Positions 9,096 to 17,970 of a stretch of DNA of 64,000 bases are shown here, one piece after another (the first letter of the stretch is position 1; each line of letters starts with the position of its first letter). This stretch comes from Spirochaetaceae bacterium (GTDB lineage: Bacteria > Spirochaetota > Spirochaetia > SZUA-6 > Bin103). Position numbers and translations under genes: made by a program. The stretch covers positions 1 to 64,000 of the forward strand of contig JAPPGB010000096.1 of assembly GCA_028821475.1 (NCBI GenBank), written 5' to 3'. A model generated the notes under the pieces. That model had not been told where the DNA came from. It did no database searches and saw only the letters and a program-made list of their open reading frames with translations.

Positions 9096-10097
9096 ATGAG
9101 AGCCTACATGATCCGGCGGCTGCTGCTGGTGGTCCCGACCCTGTTTATCTTGAGCATCCTGGTCTTTCTCTCGGTGCGCTTCATCCCAGGCGATGTCATA
9201 GACGTATTGGAGGCTCGGGTGCAGATCTACGTAACGGGGGGGATTGACCGTGCGGCTCTCGAGCGTCGGCTGGGATTGGATGTGTCTGTCTGGGTGCAGT
9301 ATGGGCGCTGGATGGGAGCGTTGCCGACCCCTGACCGGGTTTCCGGTGAGTCCCACTTCAGGGGTCTCCTCCAGGGCACCCTTGGCGAATCACTGTATGG
9401 CGGTTTGGCGGTAGAGGACAGGATACTGGGTAGACTGCCGGTCACCGTCGAGCTTGGGTTGATGGCAATCCTCATCGGGCTGGTGATCGCGCTGCCGGTG
9501 GGCATCTACTCGGCGATTCGCCAGGACACCGCCGCCGACTTCCTGGGGCGGTCGGTCGCCATCATCGGCCTGGCCACGCCCAACTTCTGGCTGGGCGTCA
9601 TGGTCATGATCTACCCGGCCATCTGGTGGGGCTGGGCGCCACCGTTGGAACTGGTCGCTTTCACCGAAGACCCGCTGGGGAATCTCTGGGGGTTCCTGGT
9701 CCCGAGCCTGATTCTGGGAACGGCCTCGGCGGCCGCCACCATGCGGATGACGCGTACCATGATGCTGGAGGTGCTGAGGCAGGACTATATTCGGACCGCG
9801 TGGTCCAAGGGGCTCAGAGAGCGGGCCGTGGTGCTCCGACACGCCGTCAAGAACGCACTCATCCCGGTGGTGTCCCTGATCGGCCTGCAGTTGCCGATCC
9901 TGGTGGGAGGCGCCGTGATCATGGAGAACATCTTCAACCTGCCGGGGCTCGGGCGCCTGCTGCTGAATGCCCTCAACGACCGAGACTACCCGATGGTCTC
10001 CGGCATCAACCTGGTTTTCGCCGCTGGGGTGGTGGTGATCAATCTGCTCATCGACCTGATCTACGCCGTCCTCGACCCGAGGGTCCGCTATGACTGA
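9096..10097 (+). CDS. Peptide-type ABC transporter permease DppB, cassette 2
   Basis: A 333-residue DppB/OppB-family permease, very close to the product of 2410-3369, especially from residue 115 to the end, where long stretches are identical. It has the same SVRFIPGD N-terminal block, the same EAA-type loop (DYIRTAWSKGLRER) and the same LDPRVRYD terminus. Relative to the paralogue it carries an insert of about 20 residues in the periplasmic loop (near TPDRVSGESHFRG). ATG 9096 is chosen because it aligns with the start of the first dppB and lies outside the hairpin; a TTG at 9063 would add 11 residues. The stop overlaps the ATG of the damaged dppC. Confidence 0.91.
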   Translation: MRAYMIRRLLLVVPTLFILSILVFLSVRFIPGDVIDVLEARVQIYVTGGIDRAALERRLGLDVSVWVQYGRWMGALPTPDRVSGESHFRGLLQGTLGESLYGGLAVEDRILGRLPVTVELGLMAILIGLVIALPVGIYSAIRQDTAADFLGRSVAIIGLATPNFWLGVMVMIYPAIWWGWAPPLELVAFTEDPLGNLWGFLVPSLILGTASAAATMRMTRTMMLEVLRQDYIRTAWSKGLRERAVVLRHAVKNALIPVVSLIGLQLPILVGGAVIMENIFNLPGLGRLLLNALNDRDYPMVSGINLVFAAGVVVINLLIDLIYAVLDPRVRYD

Positions 10098-10457
10098 GTT
10101 CTTTACGAGGCTGGTCAAGGAGAAGCCGCTGAGCATAGTCGCCGGGGGGTCATCCTGCTGTTGCTACTGGTGGCGATCTTTGCCGATGTGCTGGCGCCTT
10201 ACCCGCATGATGAAGTCAACATCGTGGACCGGATGCAGGCGCCCTCCAACCGCTACCTGATGGGCACCGACCAGTTGGGGCGCGACCTGCTGAGCCGCCT
10301 CGTGTTCGGCGCCCGGATTTCGCTGACCGTCGGTCTGGCGGCGACCACCGTCAACGTCGTGGTGGCGGTGCTCGGCGACGCGGTGCGCGACCTGCTCGAC
10401 CCGCGGCTGCGCGGCGGTGGCGGCCGCCTCGACGCCGATCGCGCTGCGCGGGTGTAA
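10090..10457 (+). pseudogene. Broken dppC of cassette 2 (frameshift plus 507-nt internal deletion)
   Basis: An ATG overlapping the dppB stop starts MTEFFTRLVKEKPLSIVAG, then the frame is lost: compared with dppC at 3444, one base is missing in the GCCGGGGGG run near 10141-10150. The original frame resumes as LLVAIFADVLAPYPHDEVN and continues through the LGTDQLGRDLL-type block to VVVAVL. There it jumps directly to GDAVRDLLDPRLRG, skipping 169 codons that include most membrane helices and the ATPase-docking loop. The product cannot be a working permease. Cassette 2 must use another DppC, possibly that of cassette 1, or be non-functional. Confidence 0.88.
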
Positions 10458-10555
10458 AGCAGCCAGCGGTTTGCGAGCACAAGTCCCGGGCTGAGGCCTA
10501 CGTTCAGAGATACCTTTGTAACCGGGCGACCTCGGCAAGATGCCGGCGCGGCCGG

Positions 10556-11746
10556 TCAGCGTGCGAGTACGGCCGGGGCCAGGTCGCCGATCGAGGAGCC
10601 GAGGTCGTCGTCGTCCTGGTTCGGGGCGGCGGCGTCGAATTGGCCCGGGTTGGCGGTGGGCGGCAGCGGCGTGTCGTACTGGTAGCCGGGCTCGGTCTGC
10701 TGCCGCTTCCATGTGGTGCGCATCTCCCGGAACGCCGCGAACGCGTTCTTCGCCACCGGCAGGTCGAACTCGATCGCCTTGCGCAGCTTGCGCAGGTTGT
10801 AGCACGGCACGCCGGCGTACATGTGGTGTTCCAGGTGCCAGTTCATGCGCCAGTACATGAACGATGAGACCGGGTCGAGCCGGATGCTGCGCGTGCACTT
10901 GCGGAAGTCGGCCACGTTGTCGCGCAGGCCGCAGTGCATCGGCAGGAACACGAACAAACGCCACCAGTTGGCGAGGAACCGCGACAGCGTGATGAACACC
11001 GGCAGCAGCCAGAGCTGAAACACGATGGCGACCGCGAGCACCGCGGCGTGGAACAGCAGGATCTTGCGCGCCCAGCGCACCGACTTGATCCGTTCCTCGG
11101 GATGCGCCTGGTACAGCGCCGCCATCCACTCGTGGGCGTCCGGCGCCAGCGGTTCGGTGTCGCCGGCGGCGTCCTTGGCCGGCGGCTTGCCGAGCGCGGT
11201 GTTGATGGTGTCCCGGACCCGTGGAATCAGCCCGTCGCAACCCGGCCCGCCGGTCAGGTTGACGCAGAACAACTGGACGATGAACAGGACGCGCACCGCC
11301 GCCGACTGCGGCAGCACCACCTCGCGGTCGCCGTCAGGGTGCAGCGTGTAGCGATGATGGTAGGTGTGGCTGAGTGCGTAGTCGTCGGGGTTGAAGAAGG
11401 TGATCAGCGAGAACAGGCGCAGGAAGAACCGGTTCAGCCCCTTGGTGCGGAACACGGTGCCGTGATCGAGCTCGTGCGACGCCGCCCCCAGGAAGCAGGA
11501 GAAGGTGCCGTACGCGAACAGCGATACCGCGAACAGCGCCCACTGCCGCTGGGCGAAGAAATAGTAGGTCAGCAGGGCGGTGCCGGCCAGGTAGCCGATC
11601 ACCCCGAGCGCCTGCCACCAGCCCTGCAGGTCGCTACGCCGCATGAGCTGCCGCAGCAGCCCCGGATCGATCGGGCTCCGATACCACTTGACGCGCAGCG
11701 TACGGCGCACGTCGGCCAGGGGAGGACGCGTAATGCTCACAACCAC
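10556..11746 (-). CDS. Fatty acid desaturase family membrane protein
   Basis: A 396-residue integral-membrane di-iron protein of the FA_desaturase family. The three histidine clusters expected for the diiron site are present: HELDH at 91-95, HTYHH at 127-131 and HLEHH at 304-308. A further histidine lies at 271 in PMHCGLRD. Hydrophobic segments lie near 45-90, 105-120, 150-165 and 230-270. Such enzymes insert double bonds or hydroxyl groups in acyl chains or hydroxylate related lipids; the substrate cannot be told from sequence. The region between the second and third clusters is extended by an Ala/Pro-rich stretch near 185-215. It converges with the broken dppC and is followed on the same strand by nothing obviously related. 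Confidence 0.85.
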   Translation of the reverse strand: MVVSITRPPLADVRRTLRVKWYRSPIDPGLLRQLMRRSDLQGWWQALGVIGYLAGTALLTYYFFAQRQWALFAVSLFAYGTFSCFLGAASHELDHGTVFRTKGLNRFFLRLFSLITFFNPDDYALSHTYHHRYTLHPDGDREVVLPQSAAVRVLFIVQLFCVNLTGGPGCDGLIPRVRDTINTALGKPPAKDAAGDTEPLAPDAHEWMAALYQAHPEERIKSVRWARKILLFHAAVLAVAIVFQLWLLPVFITLSRFLANWWRLFVFLPMHCGLRDNVADFRKCTRSIRLDPVSSFMYWRMNWHLEHHMYAGVPCYNLRKLRKAIEFDLPVAKNAFAAFREMRTTWKRQQTEPGYQYDTPLPPTANPGQFDAAAPNQDDDDLGSSIGDLAPAVLAR

Positions 11747-11798
11747 CAGCGTTTATAGCTCCCGCGCCCGGCTGTCAAGTCCCCGCGCGGCGGTACGG

Positions 11799-13550
11799 TC
11801 AGGTGGGACGCTGGATCGTCAGCAGGTGGCCGGGCTCGATGCCGGGGACGGTGGAGGTGGCGCCGTCGGGCCAGGTTACGGTGAGCGTGAGCGGTCCGGA
11901 ACCGGCGGGGAGCCCGAAGTGCACGCGGGCCGGCTCGCTCGACAGGTAGCCGCCGGCCACGCGCACCTCGCGCAGGTAGGACGCGGACGCGGTGGCGAGC
12001 TGCAGCCGGGCGCCGATCGCGCGCGGGTTGGGCGAGCCGGGCCAGCGCAGGTCGATCTCGACGCTGGCGCCGTGCGCGCCGGCGGTGGCGCCGCACACCT
12101 GGTTCTCGAACAGGATCGACGGGGCGGCGACGTTGTTCACCACCAGGTCGAGGTCGCCGTCCAGGTCGAGGTCGGCCATCGCCATGCCGCGCCCGCCCTC
12201 GGTGGCGGCCAGCCCCCACTCCGGGACCGGCACGAAGACCCCCGCGCCGGTGTTGCGCAGCGCCTGGTTCTCTTCCACCAGCTCGGCGCCGGCCAGGTGC
12301 TCGAACACCGTGCCGACCATGCCGTTGACGGCGTACACGTCGAGCAGGCCGTCGTGGTCCAGGTCGCCGAACTGCACCGACCAGGTCCAGCCGGTGGCGG
12401 CCAGCCCGCGCTCCGGCGCCCGGTTGACGTAGCTGCCGTCCGCGGTACGCACCTGCAGCACGTTGGCCACGATCTGCACCTCGTTCCCCTCCTCCGGGCG
12501 CTGGCCGCTCCAGAGCGGCGCCCACGCCGCGTCCACGTCGGCGCCCTCGCGGTAGGGCTGCATGTCCGCCGCCAGCAGCTCGACCGTGCCGTCGTTGTCG
12601 ACGTCGCCCTCGGCGTATCCCATGGTGTTGAAGGTGGTGTGTACGAACGGCTGCCCCAGGCGCCAGCCGAACTCGGTATTCAGGTAAACGTAGTCGGGGG
12701 TGTCGTAGTCGTTGCCGACCAGGATGTCGCGGCGGCCGTCGTGGTCCAGGTCGAGCAGCGCGATCGCCAGCGCCTCCGCCTGGCGCGCCAGCGGAAACGA
12801 GCGCAGCCGCGCGCCGGTGTTCTCGTAGTAGAACACGCCGCCGTCGAGCGGCGTCTTGGTGTCGGTGCCGGCGGCGAAGTTGAGGTACACCTCCCGCATG
12901 CGCAGCTTCTCCAGCTCGGCGTCGTACGACGCCCCCACCAGGTCCAGGTCGAGGTCGCCGTCCAGGTCGGCCCAGGCCATTGCGTAGATCGGGAACCAGC
13001 TGATGAAGTCCGCGTCGTCGGGCACCGCCGCGAACGAGCGCTCGCCCACCCCGCGCCACCACTGCGGGCGCCGGCCGGAGCGGGTCACCACCAGGTCCAT
13101 GGCGCCGTCGCCGTCCAGGTCGAGCGCGTTGATCGCGCGCGTGGCCTCCGCCGGCAGCGCGACGCGCTCGAAGCGCAGCCCGCCGCGGTTCCACAGCAGC
13201 GTGACCGGGGCGCGCAACCCGGCGAGGGCGATGTCGATCAGGCCGTCGCCGTCCAGGTCGGCGAGCGCCACGCCGGCGCCGTTGCCGTCGAACATCAGCG
13301 GCGGGTCGCCGTCCATAAGCGTGGCGTGGGGCAGCTCGTGGCGCACGAACCGTCCGCTGCACGCCGGCGCGGCCGCCCACGGCGTGTGCGCAACCTCCAC
13401 CGCCACCACCTCGGCGCCGGCCGCCGCCGCGGCAAGCAGGCCGGCCACTGCCACGGCTGCGCCGACACCGCCCGGCGCGGCCAGGGTCCATGCGACGCGG
13501 CCGAGGGGGCGATGAGGACCGCTGCAGCAAGTCACAACACGTGGAATCAT
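11799..13550 (-). CDS. Secreted FG-GAP/VCBS-repeat protein with ASPIC/UnbV domain
   Basis: A 583-residue predicted exported protein. An N-terminal hydrophobic stretch (about 15-45) ending in Ala-Ala-Gly-Ala acts as a signal or anchor. Several propeller-type repeats follow, each with a calcium-binding-like D-x-D-G-D motif (ADLDGDGLIDI, LDGDGAMDLV, LDHDGRRDI, LDLDGDLDL and others). The C-terminal 90 residues form an ASPIC/UnbV (CRTAC-type) domain with IGARLQLATA, a GYLSSEP turn, VHFGLP and VTWPDG. Such proteins are extracellular or surface adhesion and scaffold candidates of unknown exact role. ATG 13550 is preferred because it places the hydrophobic segment near the N-terminus; the open frame reaches 13724. 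The same C-terminal domain closes the fusion protein at 17971-21465. Confidence 0.85.
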   Translation of the reverse strand: MIPRVVTCCSGPHRPLGRVAWTLAAPGGVGAAVAVAGLLAAAAAGAEVVAVEVAHTPWAAAPACSGRFVRHELPHATLMDGDPPLMFDGNGAGVALADLDGDGLIDIALAGLRAPVTLLWNRGGLRFERVALPAEATRAINALDLDGDGAMDLVVTRSGRRPQWWRGVGERSFAAVPDDADFISWFPIYAMAWADLDGDLDLDLVGASYDAELEKLRMREVYLNFAAGTDTKTPLDGGVFYYENTGARLRSFPLARQAEALAIALLDLDHDGRRDILVGNDYDTPDYVYLNTEFGWRLGQPFVHTTFNTMGYAEGDVDNDGTVELLAADMQPYREGADVDAAWAPLWSGQRPEEGNEVQIVANVLQVRTADGSYVNRAPERGLAATGWTWSVQFGDLDHDGLLDVYAVNGMVGTVFEHLAGAELVEENQALRNTGAGVFVPVPEWGLAATEGGRGMAMADLDLDGDLDLVVNNVAAPSILFENQVCGATAGAHGASVEIDLRWPGSPNPRAIGARLQLATASASYLREVRVAGGYLSSEPARVHFGLPAGSGPLTLTVTWPDGATSTVPGIEPGHLLTIQRPT

Positions 13551-13967
13551 GCCACATTCCCACTCCGCCGGGCATTGACCGCCGGGTGCGGAGGTGCAGG
13601 GACGGTCTCCGTTGCGCGTCTGCACCACACAAGAAGGGGCGATGAACGGCTCGGCGGCAGGACGGACGAGCGCGGGTGCGAACGCCGAAAACCGCGAACC
13701 CCGACGCGCGTTTGACCGCTGCATGCCGCGGGTATAGGATGAAGCCTTGCGCGGGAAGTGCGCGCCTCGGGAGCGGGGGCGTTGCTGTTGCCGCGTGTCC
13801 GGCCCCTCGCAGGGGTGATCCGGTCCCTTCGCGTGCGGCGTCGCGAGGCGGGCGGAACGCTAAAGTGCGTCGCATCTGCTTCCTTGCGGTGGTTGGTCTT
13901 GGAGCCGCAGTCACGCCGTCAGGTGCAGCCGTCATGACACTGCCTCAACCAAAGGAGGGAGCGACAA
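13551..13967. promoter_or_regulatory. Divergent intergenic region with RBS for cassette 3
   Basis: The gap of about 417 bases separates the divergently transcribed FG-GAP gene and cassette 3. A strong Shine-Dalgarno, AAAGGAGGG (about 13951-13959), lies 8-9 bases before ATG 13968 and fixes that start. A TTGACC (13712-13717) and TATAGG (13733-13738) pair with a 15-base spacer is a weak promoter candidate. No hairpin or small gene is convincing. Confidence 0.45.
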
Positions 13968-15752
13968 ATGACTATTCGATGGCTCGTAAAGGCCCTCGCG
14001 GTGTGCGCGGGGTTCGCCGTGATCACGACCGGTGCCTGGGCCGCCGGCGAGGGGGAAGAGGGAGCCGAAGCGATGCCCGAGAAGGAGATGGTCACCGACC
14101 CGAGCAGCGGCAAGCAATTCACCGCGCCGCAGTACGGCGGGACGATCACCATCGCACACTTTGCCCACACGTTGGCAGTGGACACCTACAGCGGGGGCCC
14201 CGCCGTCACCCACATTGCCGGCGTCGTCGAGAAGCTGGCGATGATGGACTGGGCGGTGGACCGCGACACCTGGGCACTCAACTGCTTCTGCGGTCCGATC
14301 GAGTACATGCGCGGCCAGCTTGCGGAGAGCTGGGAGCAAACCGATCCCGTCACCGTAACCGTCAAGTTGCGCCCCGACGTCTACTGGCAAGACAAGGAGC
14401 CGGTGAACGGGCGCCAGTTCGTGGCCGACGACGTGGTCTACAACTACACCCGCTACATCGGGCTCGGCGACGGCGATGCTAGCCCGTTTATCGATCGGCT
14501 CGGCAACATGGCGTGGGATTCGATCACCGCGCCGGACGATCACACGGTGGTGTTCAAGCTTCAGGAGCCGCACGCGTGGTTCCTGTATGACCTGTTGTGG
14601 CACGAGGTCACTGCGCTGTACGCGCCGGAGGTGATCGAGGCAGGCAACGTGACCGATTGGGAGGCTCTGGTGGGGACCGGCCCGTACATGCTGACCGATG
14701 TCCAGGAGGGCAGCAGCCTGGCCTGGGAGCGGAACCCGAACTACTGGGGTCACGACGAGAAGTATCCGGAAAATCAGCTTCCCTACCCGGATGCGTTGAA
14801 GGCGCTCGTAATACCGGAGCCGGGGACCCGTCTGGCGGCATTCCGTACCGGCCAGATCGACCTCGGGTTCTCCCAGCACGGTGCGTCGATCCGTACCCCG
14901 GGCGACCTGGAGGGGCTGCTGCGCACCAATCCCGACATGCAGTACGGGATCTACAACTTCCGCAGTGACTACCTGTTCATGATCAACGTCGAGAACCCGC
15001 CCCTGGACGACATTCGGGTGCGGCGGGCGCTGCAGCTCGCGATCAACCTGGATGAGATCAACGACGCGCTCTACGACGGGCAGGGCAACGCCACGCCACG
15101 CTCGATGAGTGCGCACGTCTGGGTGCCCCCGTACGAGGAGTGGCCGGAAGAGTTGCAGTTCTACTTCAAGTACAACCCCGAGCACGCGGAGGAGCTGTTG
15201 GACGAGGCGGGTCTGCCGCGCGGCGCCGATGGCACCCGGGTGACGATCGGCGCACTGATCGGCGGCGTCGGCACGCTCGACGCCACCTACTGGGAGCTGG
15301 TGCAGGGCTATTACGCGGACATCGGCGTCGAACTGGAGCTGCAGCCCGAGGACGGCTCGATCTACGCCGACCGGATGGCGGCGGTCCAATACGACCTCGG
15401 CATGTCGGAAGGAACCAGCCAGATGATCGAGGAGCACCTGGTGGGCCGGTTCTACGGCGACGGCACCAACCAATGGCAACCCAATACCGTCGATCCCGAG
15501 TACAACGCGCTGATCGAGGAGATGCGCGCGGCCACCACGCTCGACAAGTACGCCGAGCTTTGGGGCGTGGCGAACCTGTTCCTGTTGGAGAAGCAGTGGA
15601 TCATCACCGCGGTGGAACCGCCGCAGTGGAACATCGTCCAGCCGTGGATCCAGGGCTGGAACGGCGAGAACATGCTCGGCCGCCACCAGTACGTCGAGCT
15701 CTACGGGCGCCTCTGGATCGACCAGGATCTCAAGGATCACTACTTGAACTAG
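13968..15752 (+). CDS. ABC transporter substrate-binding protein, family 5 (peptide type), cassette 3
   Basis: A 594-residue SBP_bac_5 protein, clearly paralogous to the receptors of cassettes 1 and 2 but more diverged. It keeps the Ala-Ala-Gly-Glu-type end of the signal peptide, the KEMVTDPSSGKQFTAPQYGG block and the ending LWIDQDLKDHYLN. The middle contains LAESW, DDVVYNY, the GTGPYML segment and NPEHAEELLDEAGLPRG. No lipobox is present. A strong AAAGGAGG ribosome-binding site precedes the ATG, and intact dppB and dppC genes follow, so this is the one fully intact non-duplicated peptide importer here. It has no linked ATPase. Confidence 0.92.
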   Translation: MTIRWLVKALAVCAGFAVITTGAWAAGEGEEGAEAMPEKEMVTDPSSGKQFTAPQYGGTITIAHFAHTLAVDTYSGGPAVTHIAGVVEKLAMMDWAVDRDTWALNCFCGPIEYMRGQLAESWEQTDPVTVTVKLRPDVYWQDKEPVNGRQFVADDVVYNYTRYIGLGDGDASPFIDRLGNMAWDSITAPDDHTVVFKLQEPHAWFLYDLLWHEVTALYAPEVIEAGNVTDWEALVGTGPYMLTDVQEGSSLAWERNPNYWGHDEKYPENQLPYPDALKALVIPEPGTRLAAFRTGQIDLGFSQHGASIRTPGDLEGLLRTNPDMQYGIYNFRSDYLFMINVENPPLDDIRVRRALQLAINLDEINDALYDGQGNATPRSMSAHVWVPPYEEWPEELQFYFKYNPEHAEELLDEAGLPRGADGTRVTIGALIGGVGTLDATYWELVQGYYADIGVELELQPEDGSIYADRMAAVQYDLGMSEGTSQMIEEHLVGRFYGDGTNQWQPNTVDPEYNALIEEMRAATTLDKYAELWGVANLFLLEKQWIITAVEPPQWNIVQPWIQGWNGENMLGRHQYVELYGRLWIDQDLKDHYLN

Positions 15753-15760
15753 GCCAGGTC

Positions 15761-15805
15761 GAAGGCCGCGTTGCCCGCGGGGGTTCCTCGGGTGACGCGG
15801 CCTTC
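15761..15805 (+). promoter_or_regulatory. Intercistronic hairpin between binding protein 3 and dppB
   Basis: Perfect 11-base arms, GAAGGCCGCGT (15761-15771) and ACGCGGCCTTC (15795-15805), enclose a 23-base loop that can itself pair (CCCG with CGGG). There is no U-rich tail. The position matches the hairpins of cassettes 1 and 2, although the sequence differs. Confidence 0.6.
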
Positions 15806-15822
15806 AGGCGCGCCCGCCAGCC

Positions 15823-16791
15823 ATGACAGCATACCTGATACGGAGGATTTTCCTCCTTGTCCCCACGGTGTTCCTGGTAACCGTGCTGGTGTTCCTGATG
15901 GTGCGGTTCATCCCGGGGGACGTGATCGACATGATGGCGGAGCGGGCGATGCGTACCGGCGGCGGATCCTTCATGGTGGACCGCGAGGCACTCGAGAAGG
16001 CGCTGGGACTGGACAAGCCCGTGCACGAGCAGTACGCGGTCTGGATCGGGAACCTTGTCTTCAAGGGTACGTTCGGGATGCCGTTGACCGGCGGCAGCTA
16101 CCTGATCGAGGAACGGATCGCGCGCCGGCTGCCGATTACCGCCGAGCTGGGCATCCTGGCGCTGCTGATACAGTTGGCCATCGCGCTGCCGGTTGGCGTG
16201 TACTCGGCGGTGCGCCAGGACACCGGCGGCGACTACGCCGCCCGCACCGCCGCCGTGATCGGGCTGGCCGCGCCCAATTTCTGGCTGGCGATGCTGATCA
16301 TCATCTTTCCCTCGATCTGGTTCCAGTGGCAGCCCCCGATCGAGCACGTGTCGTTCGGCGCCGATCCGCTCGGCAACCTGTACTTCTTCCTGTTTCCGGC
16401 GCTGATTCTGGGCACGGCCGGGTCGGCCGGCCTGATGCGGCTGACCCGCACCATGATGCTGGAGGTGTTGCGCCAGGATTACATCCGCACCGCGTGGGCG
16501 AAGGGACTCAGGGAACGGGTGGTGGTGGTGCGGCACGCGATCAAGAACGCGTTCATTCCGGTCGCCACTTCGATCGGGATGGACCTGCCGCGGCTGGTCG
16601 GAGGGGCGGTGATTATCGAGAACGTGTTCAATATTCCGGGCTTGGGGCGCCTCGCCGTCGACGCGCTGCAGTTGCGCGACTATCCGACCATATCCGCGTT
16701 GAACCTGGTTGCCGCGCTCACGATTACCGGGGTCAACCTGATGGTGGACCTGGTCTATCCCTATCTCGACCCCCGCATCCGGTACCGGTAG
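15823..16791 (+). CDS. Peptide-type ABC transporter permease DppB, cassette 3
   Basis: A 322-residue DppB/OppB-family permease. Landmarks are the basic MTAYLIRRIFLL start, the MVRFIPGDVIDMM block, IALPVGVYSAVRQDTGGD, and the EAA-type loop DYIRTAWAKGLRER followed by HAIKNAFIP. The end, LDPRIRYR, corresponds to LDPRVRYD in the paralogues. Residues near 240 (SIGMDLPRLVGGAVIIEN) are typical of the family. It starts 17 bases after the intercistronic hairpin and ends eight bases before dppC, so the two permeases are co-transcribed. Confidence 0.93.
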   Translation: MTAYLIRRIFLLVPTVFLVTVLVFLMVRFIPGDVIDMMAERAMRTGGGSFMVDREALEKALGLDKPVHEQYAVWIGNLVFKGTFGMPLTGGSYLIEERIARRLPITAELGILALLIQLAIALPVGVYSAVRQDTGGDYAARTAAVIGLAAPNFWLAMLIIIFPSIWFQWQPPIEHVSFGADPLGNLYFFLFPALILGTAGSAGLMRLTRTMMLEVLRQDYIRTAWAKGLRERVVVVRHAIKNAFIPVATSIGMDLPRLVGGAVIIENVFNIPGLGRLAVDALQLRDYPTISALNLVAALTITGVNLMVDLVYPYLDPRIRYR

Positions 16792-16799
16792 GGCCTGCG

Positions 16800-17708
16800 A
16801 TGGCGACGTCAAGCGAGTCAGCCGGCCACAACGTCTCGAACGTGCCCGCTCGCCGGCACCCGGCCGTGCTGTTTCTGCGCAAGCTGGCCAGGAAGCGTCT
16901 CGGGATGGGCGGCGCCGTGGTCGTGCTGCTGCTGATCCTGGTTGCCGTGTTCGCGGAGCAGATCGCACCGTACCACTTCAACGAACGCAACATCGGCAAC
17001 CGCCTGCAGGCGCCGTCGGCAGAGCACTGGCTCGGCACCGACCAGATCGGGCGCGACGTGCTCAGCCGCCTGATCGTGGGCGCGCGGCTGTCGCTGCTGG
17101 TCGGGTTGGGCGCGACGCTGCTGGGGGTGGTCACGTCGCTGTTCCTGGGAACCCTGTCGGGGTTCGTCGGCGGCAAGCTGGACATGACCATTCAGCGCTT
17201 CGTGGACGCGGCGATGACCATTCCCGACCTGTTGGTGCTGCTGACCATGCTGACGATCTTCGGGCGCGGCCTGCTGCAGTTCATCCTGGTGATCGGTATC
17301 TGGGGCGCCATCGGCGGGTCGCGTACCATCCGCAGCGCCGTCATCGCGATCAAGGAGAACGCCTACTTCGAGTCCGCGCGGGCGGCGGGGTCGCCGGTTT
17401 CGCGCACCCTGTTGCGGCACGTGGTTCCGAACCTGATGCCGCTGGTCATCATCGGCTTTACGGGCGGCATCGGCTACAACATCCTTACCGCCGCCGGGCT
17501 CAGCTTTCTCGGCTTCGGCCTGGACATCGGCACCCCGGACTGGGGCAGCATGCTGAGCCGTGAGGGCCGCGCGTACATGGAGTCGGCGTGGTGGCTGGCG
17601 ATGTGGCCCGGCCTGCTGCTGACCATCGCCATCTTCAGCTTCAACATGTTCGGCGACGCGCTGCGCGACCTGCTCGACCCCCGCCTGCGCGGCGCCAACG
17701 TGCGCTAA
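16800..17708 (+). CDS. Peptide-type ABC transporter permease DppC, cassette 3
   Basis: A 302-residue DppC/OppC-family permease. The first 25 residues are polar (MATSSESAGHNVSNVPARR) and cytoplasmic. The first helix follows, then FNERNIGNRLQAPS and LGTDQIGRDVLSRLIVGAR, then the EAA-type loop ENAYFESARAAGSPVSRT near 198-215. The end is FGDALRDLLDPRLRGANVR. ATG 16800 lies eight bases after the dppB stop with little Shine-Dalgarno sequence, suggesting translation coupled to dppB. A palindromic element lies nine bases past the stop and may terminate the operon. Confidence 0.92.
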   Translation: MATSSESAGHNVSNVPARRHPAVLFLRKLARKRLGMGGAVVVLLLILVAVFAEQIAPYHFNERNIGNRLQAPSAEHWLGTDQIGRDVLSRLIVGARLSLLVGLGATLLGVVTSLFLGTLSGFVGGKLDMTIQRFVDAAMTIPDLLVLLTMLTIFGRGLLQFILVIGIWGAIGGSRTIRSAVIAIKENAYFESARAAGSPVSRTLLRHVVPNLMPLVIIGFTGGIGYNILTAAGLSFLGFGLDIGTPDWGSMLSREGRAYMESAWWLAMWPGLLLTIAIFSFNMFGDALRDLLDPRLRGANVR

Positions 17709-17716
17709 CAGGCAGT

Positions 17717-17762
17717 GGTGGAACTCCGGCTGCATTCGAGCGGCGCGACGCCGGGTTCCACC
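17717..17762. repeat. Palindromic element after cassette 3, related to a dispersed repeat
   Basis: GGTGGAAC (17717-17724) pairs with GTTCCACC (17754-17761), with CCGGC/GCCGG next to it. This makes a hairpin that could act as a factor-independent terminator without a clear U tail. Its reverse complement resembles the two ends of the longer repeats at 18797-18955 and 47689-47847: GGTGGAACCCGGCGTCG at one end and a GAATGCAGCCGGAGT-like block at the other. It looks like a shortened copy. Confidence 0.55.
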
Positions 17763-17970
17763 CTGGGTTGCTAGCATGGTGTCCCGCACGTTCTTACGCA
17801 CGCGCCGCGCTCCGGGGGACGGTCGCGGCCCCGACGTGGTGGCCGCAGGACTGCGCCGCCGTGCTCCCGCTGCGGCCAACCCCGCGCGCGGCGACGCGCC
17901 GGCGGCGGTGGCTCCACTGCAGCCGCCCGTTTCGCTTGTAGAGCGGTCGCTGGGACACCAAGCTGGCACG

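Noticed and set aside
11737-13935. A long open frame of about 730 codons on the minus strand overlapping the FG-GAP/ASPIC gene
   Set aside because: It is Arg/Gly/Ala-rich without recognisable motifs, and is the shifted shadow of the real gene, which has propeller and ASPIC motifs throughout.
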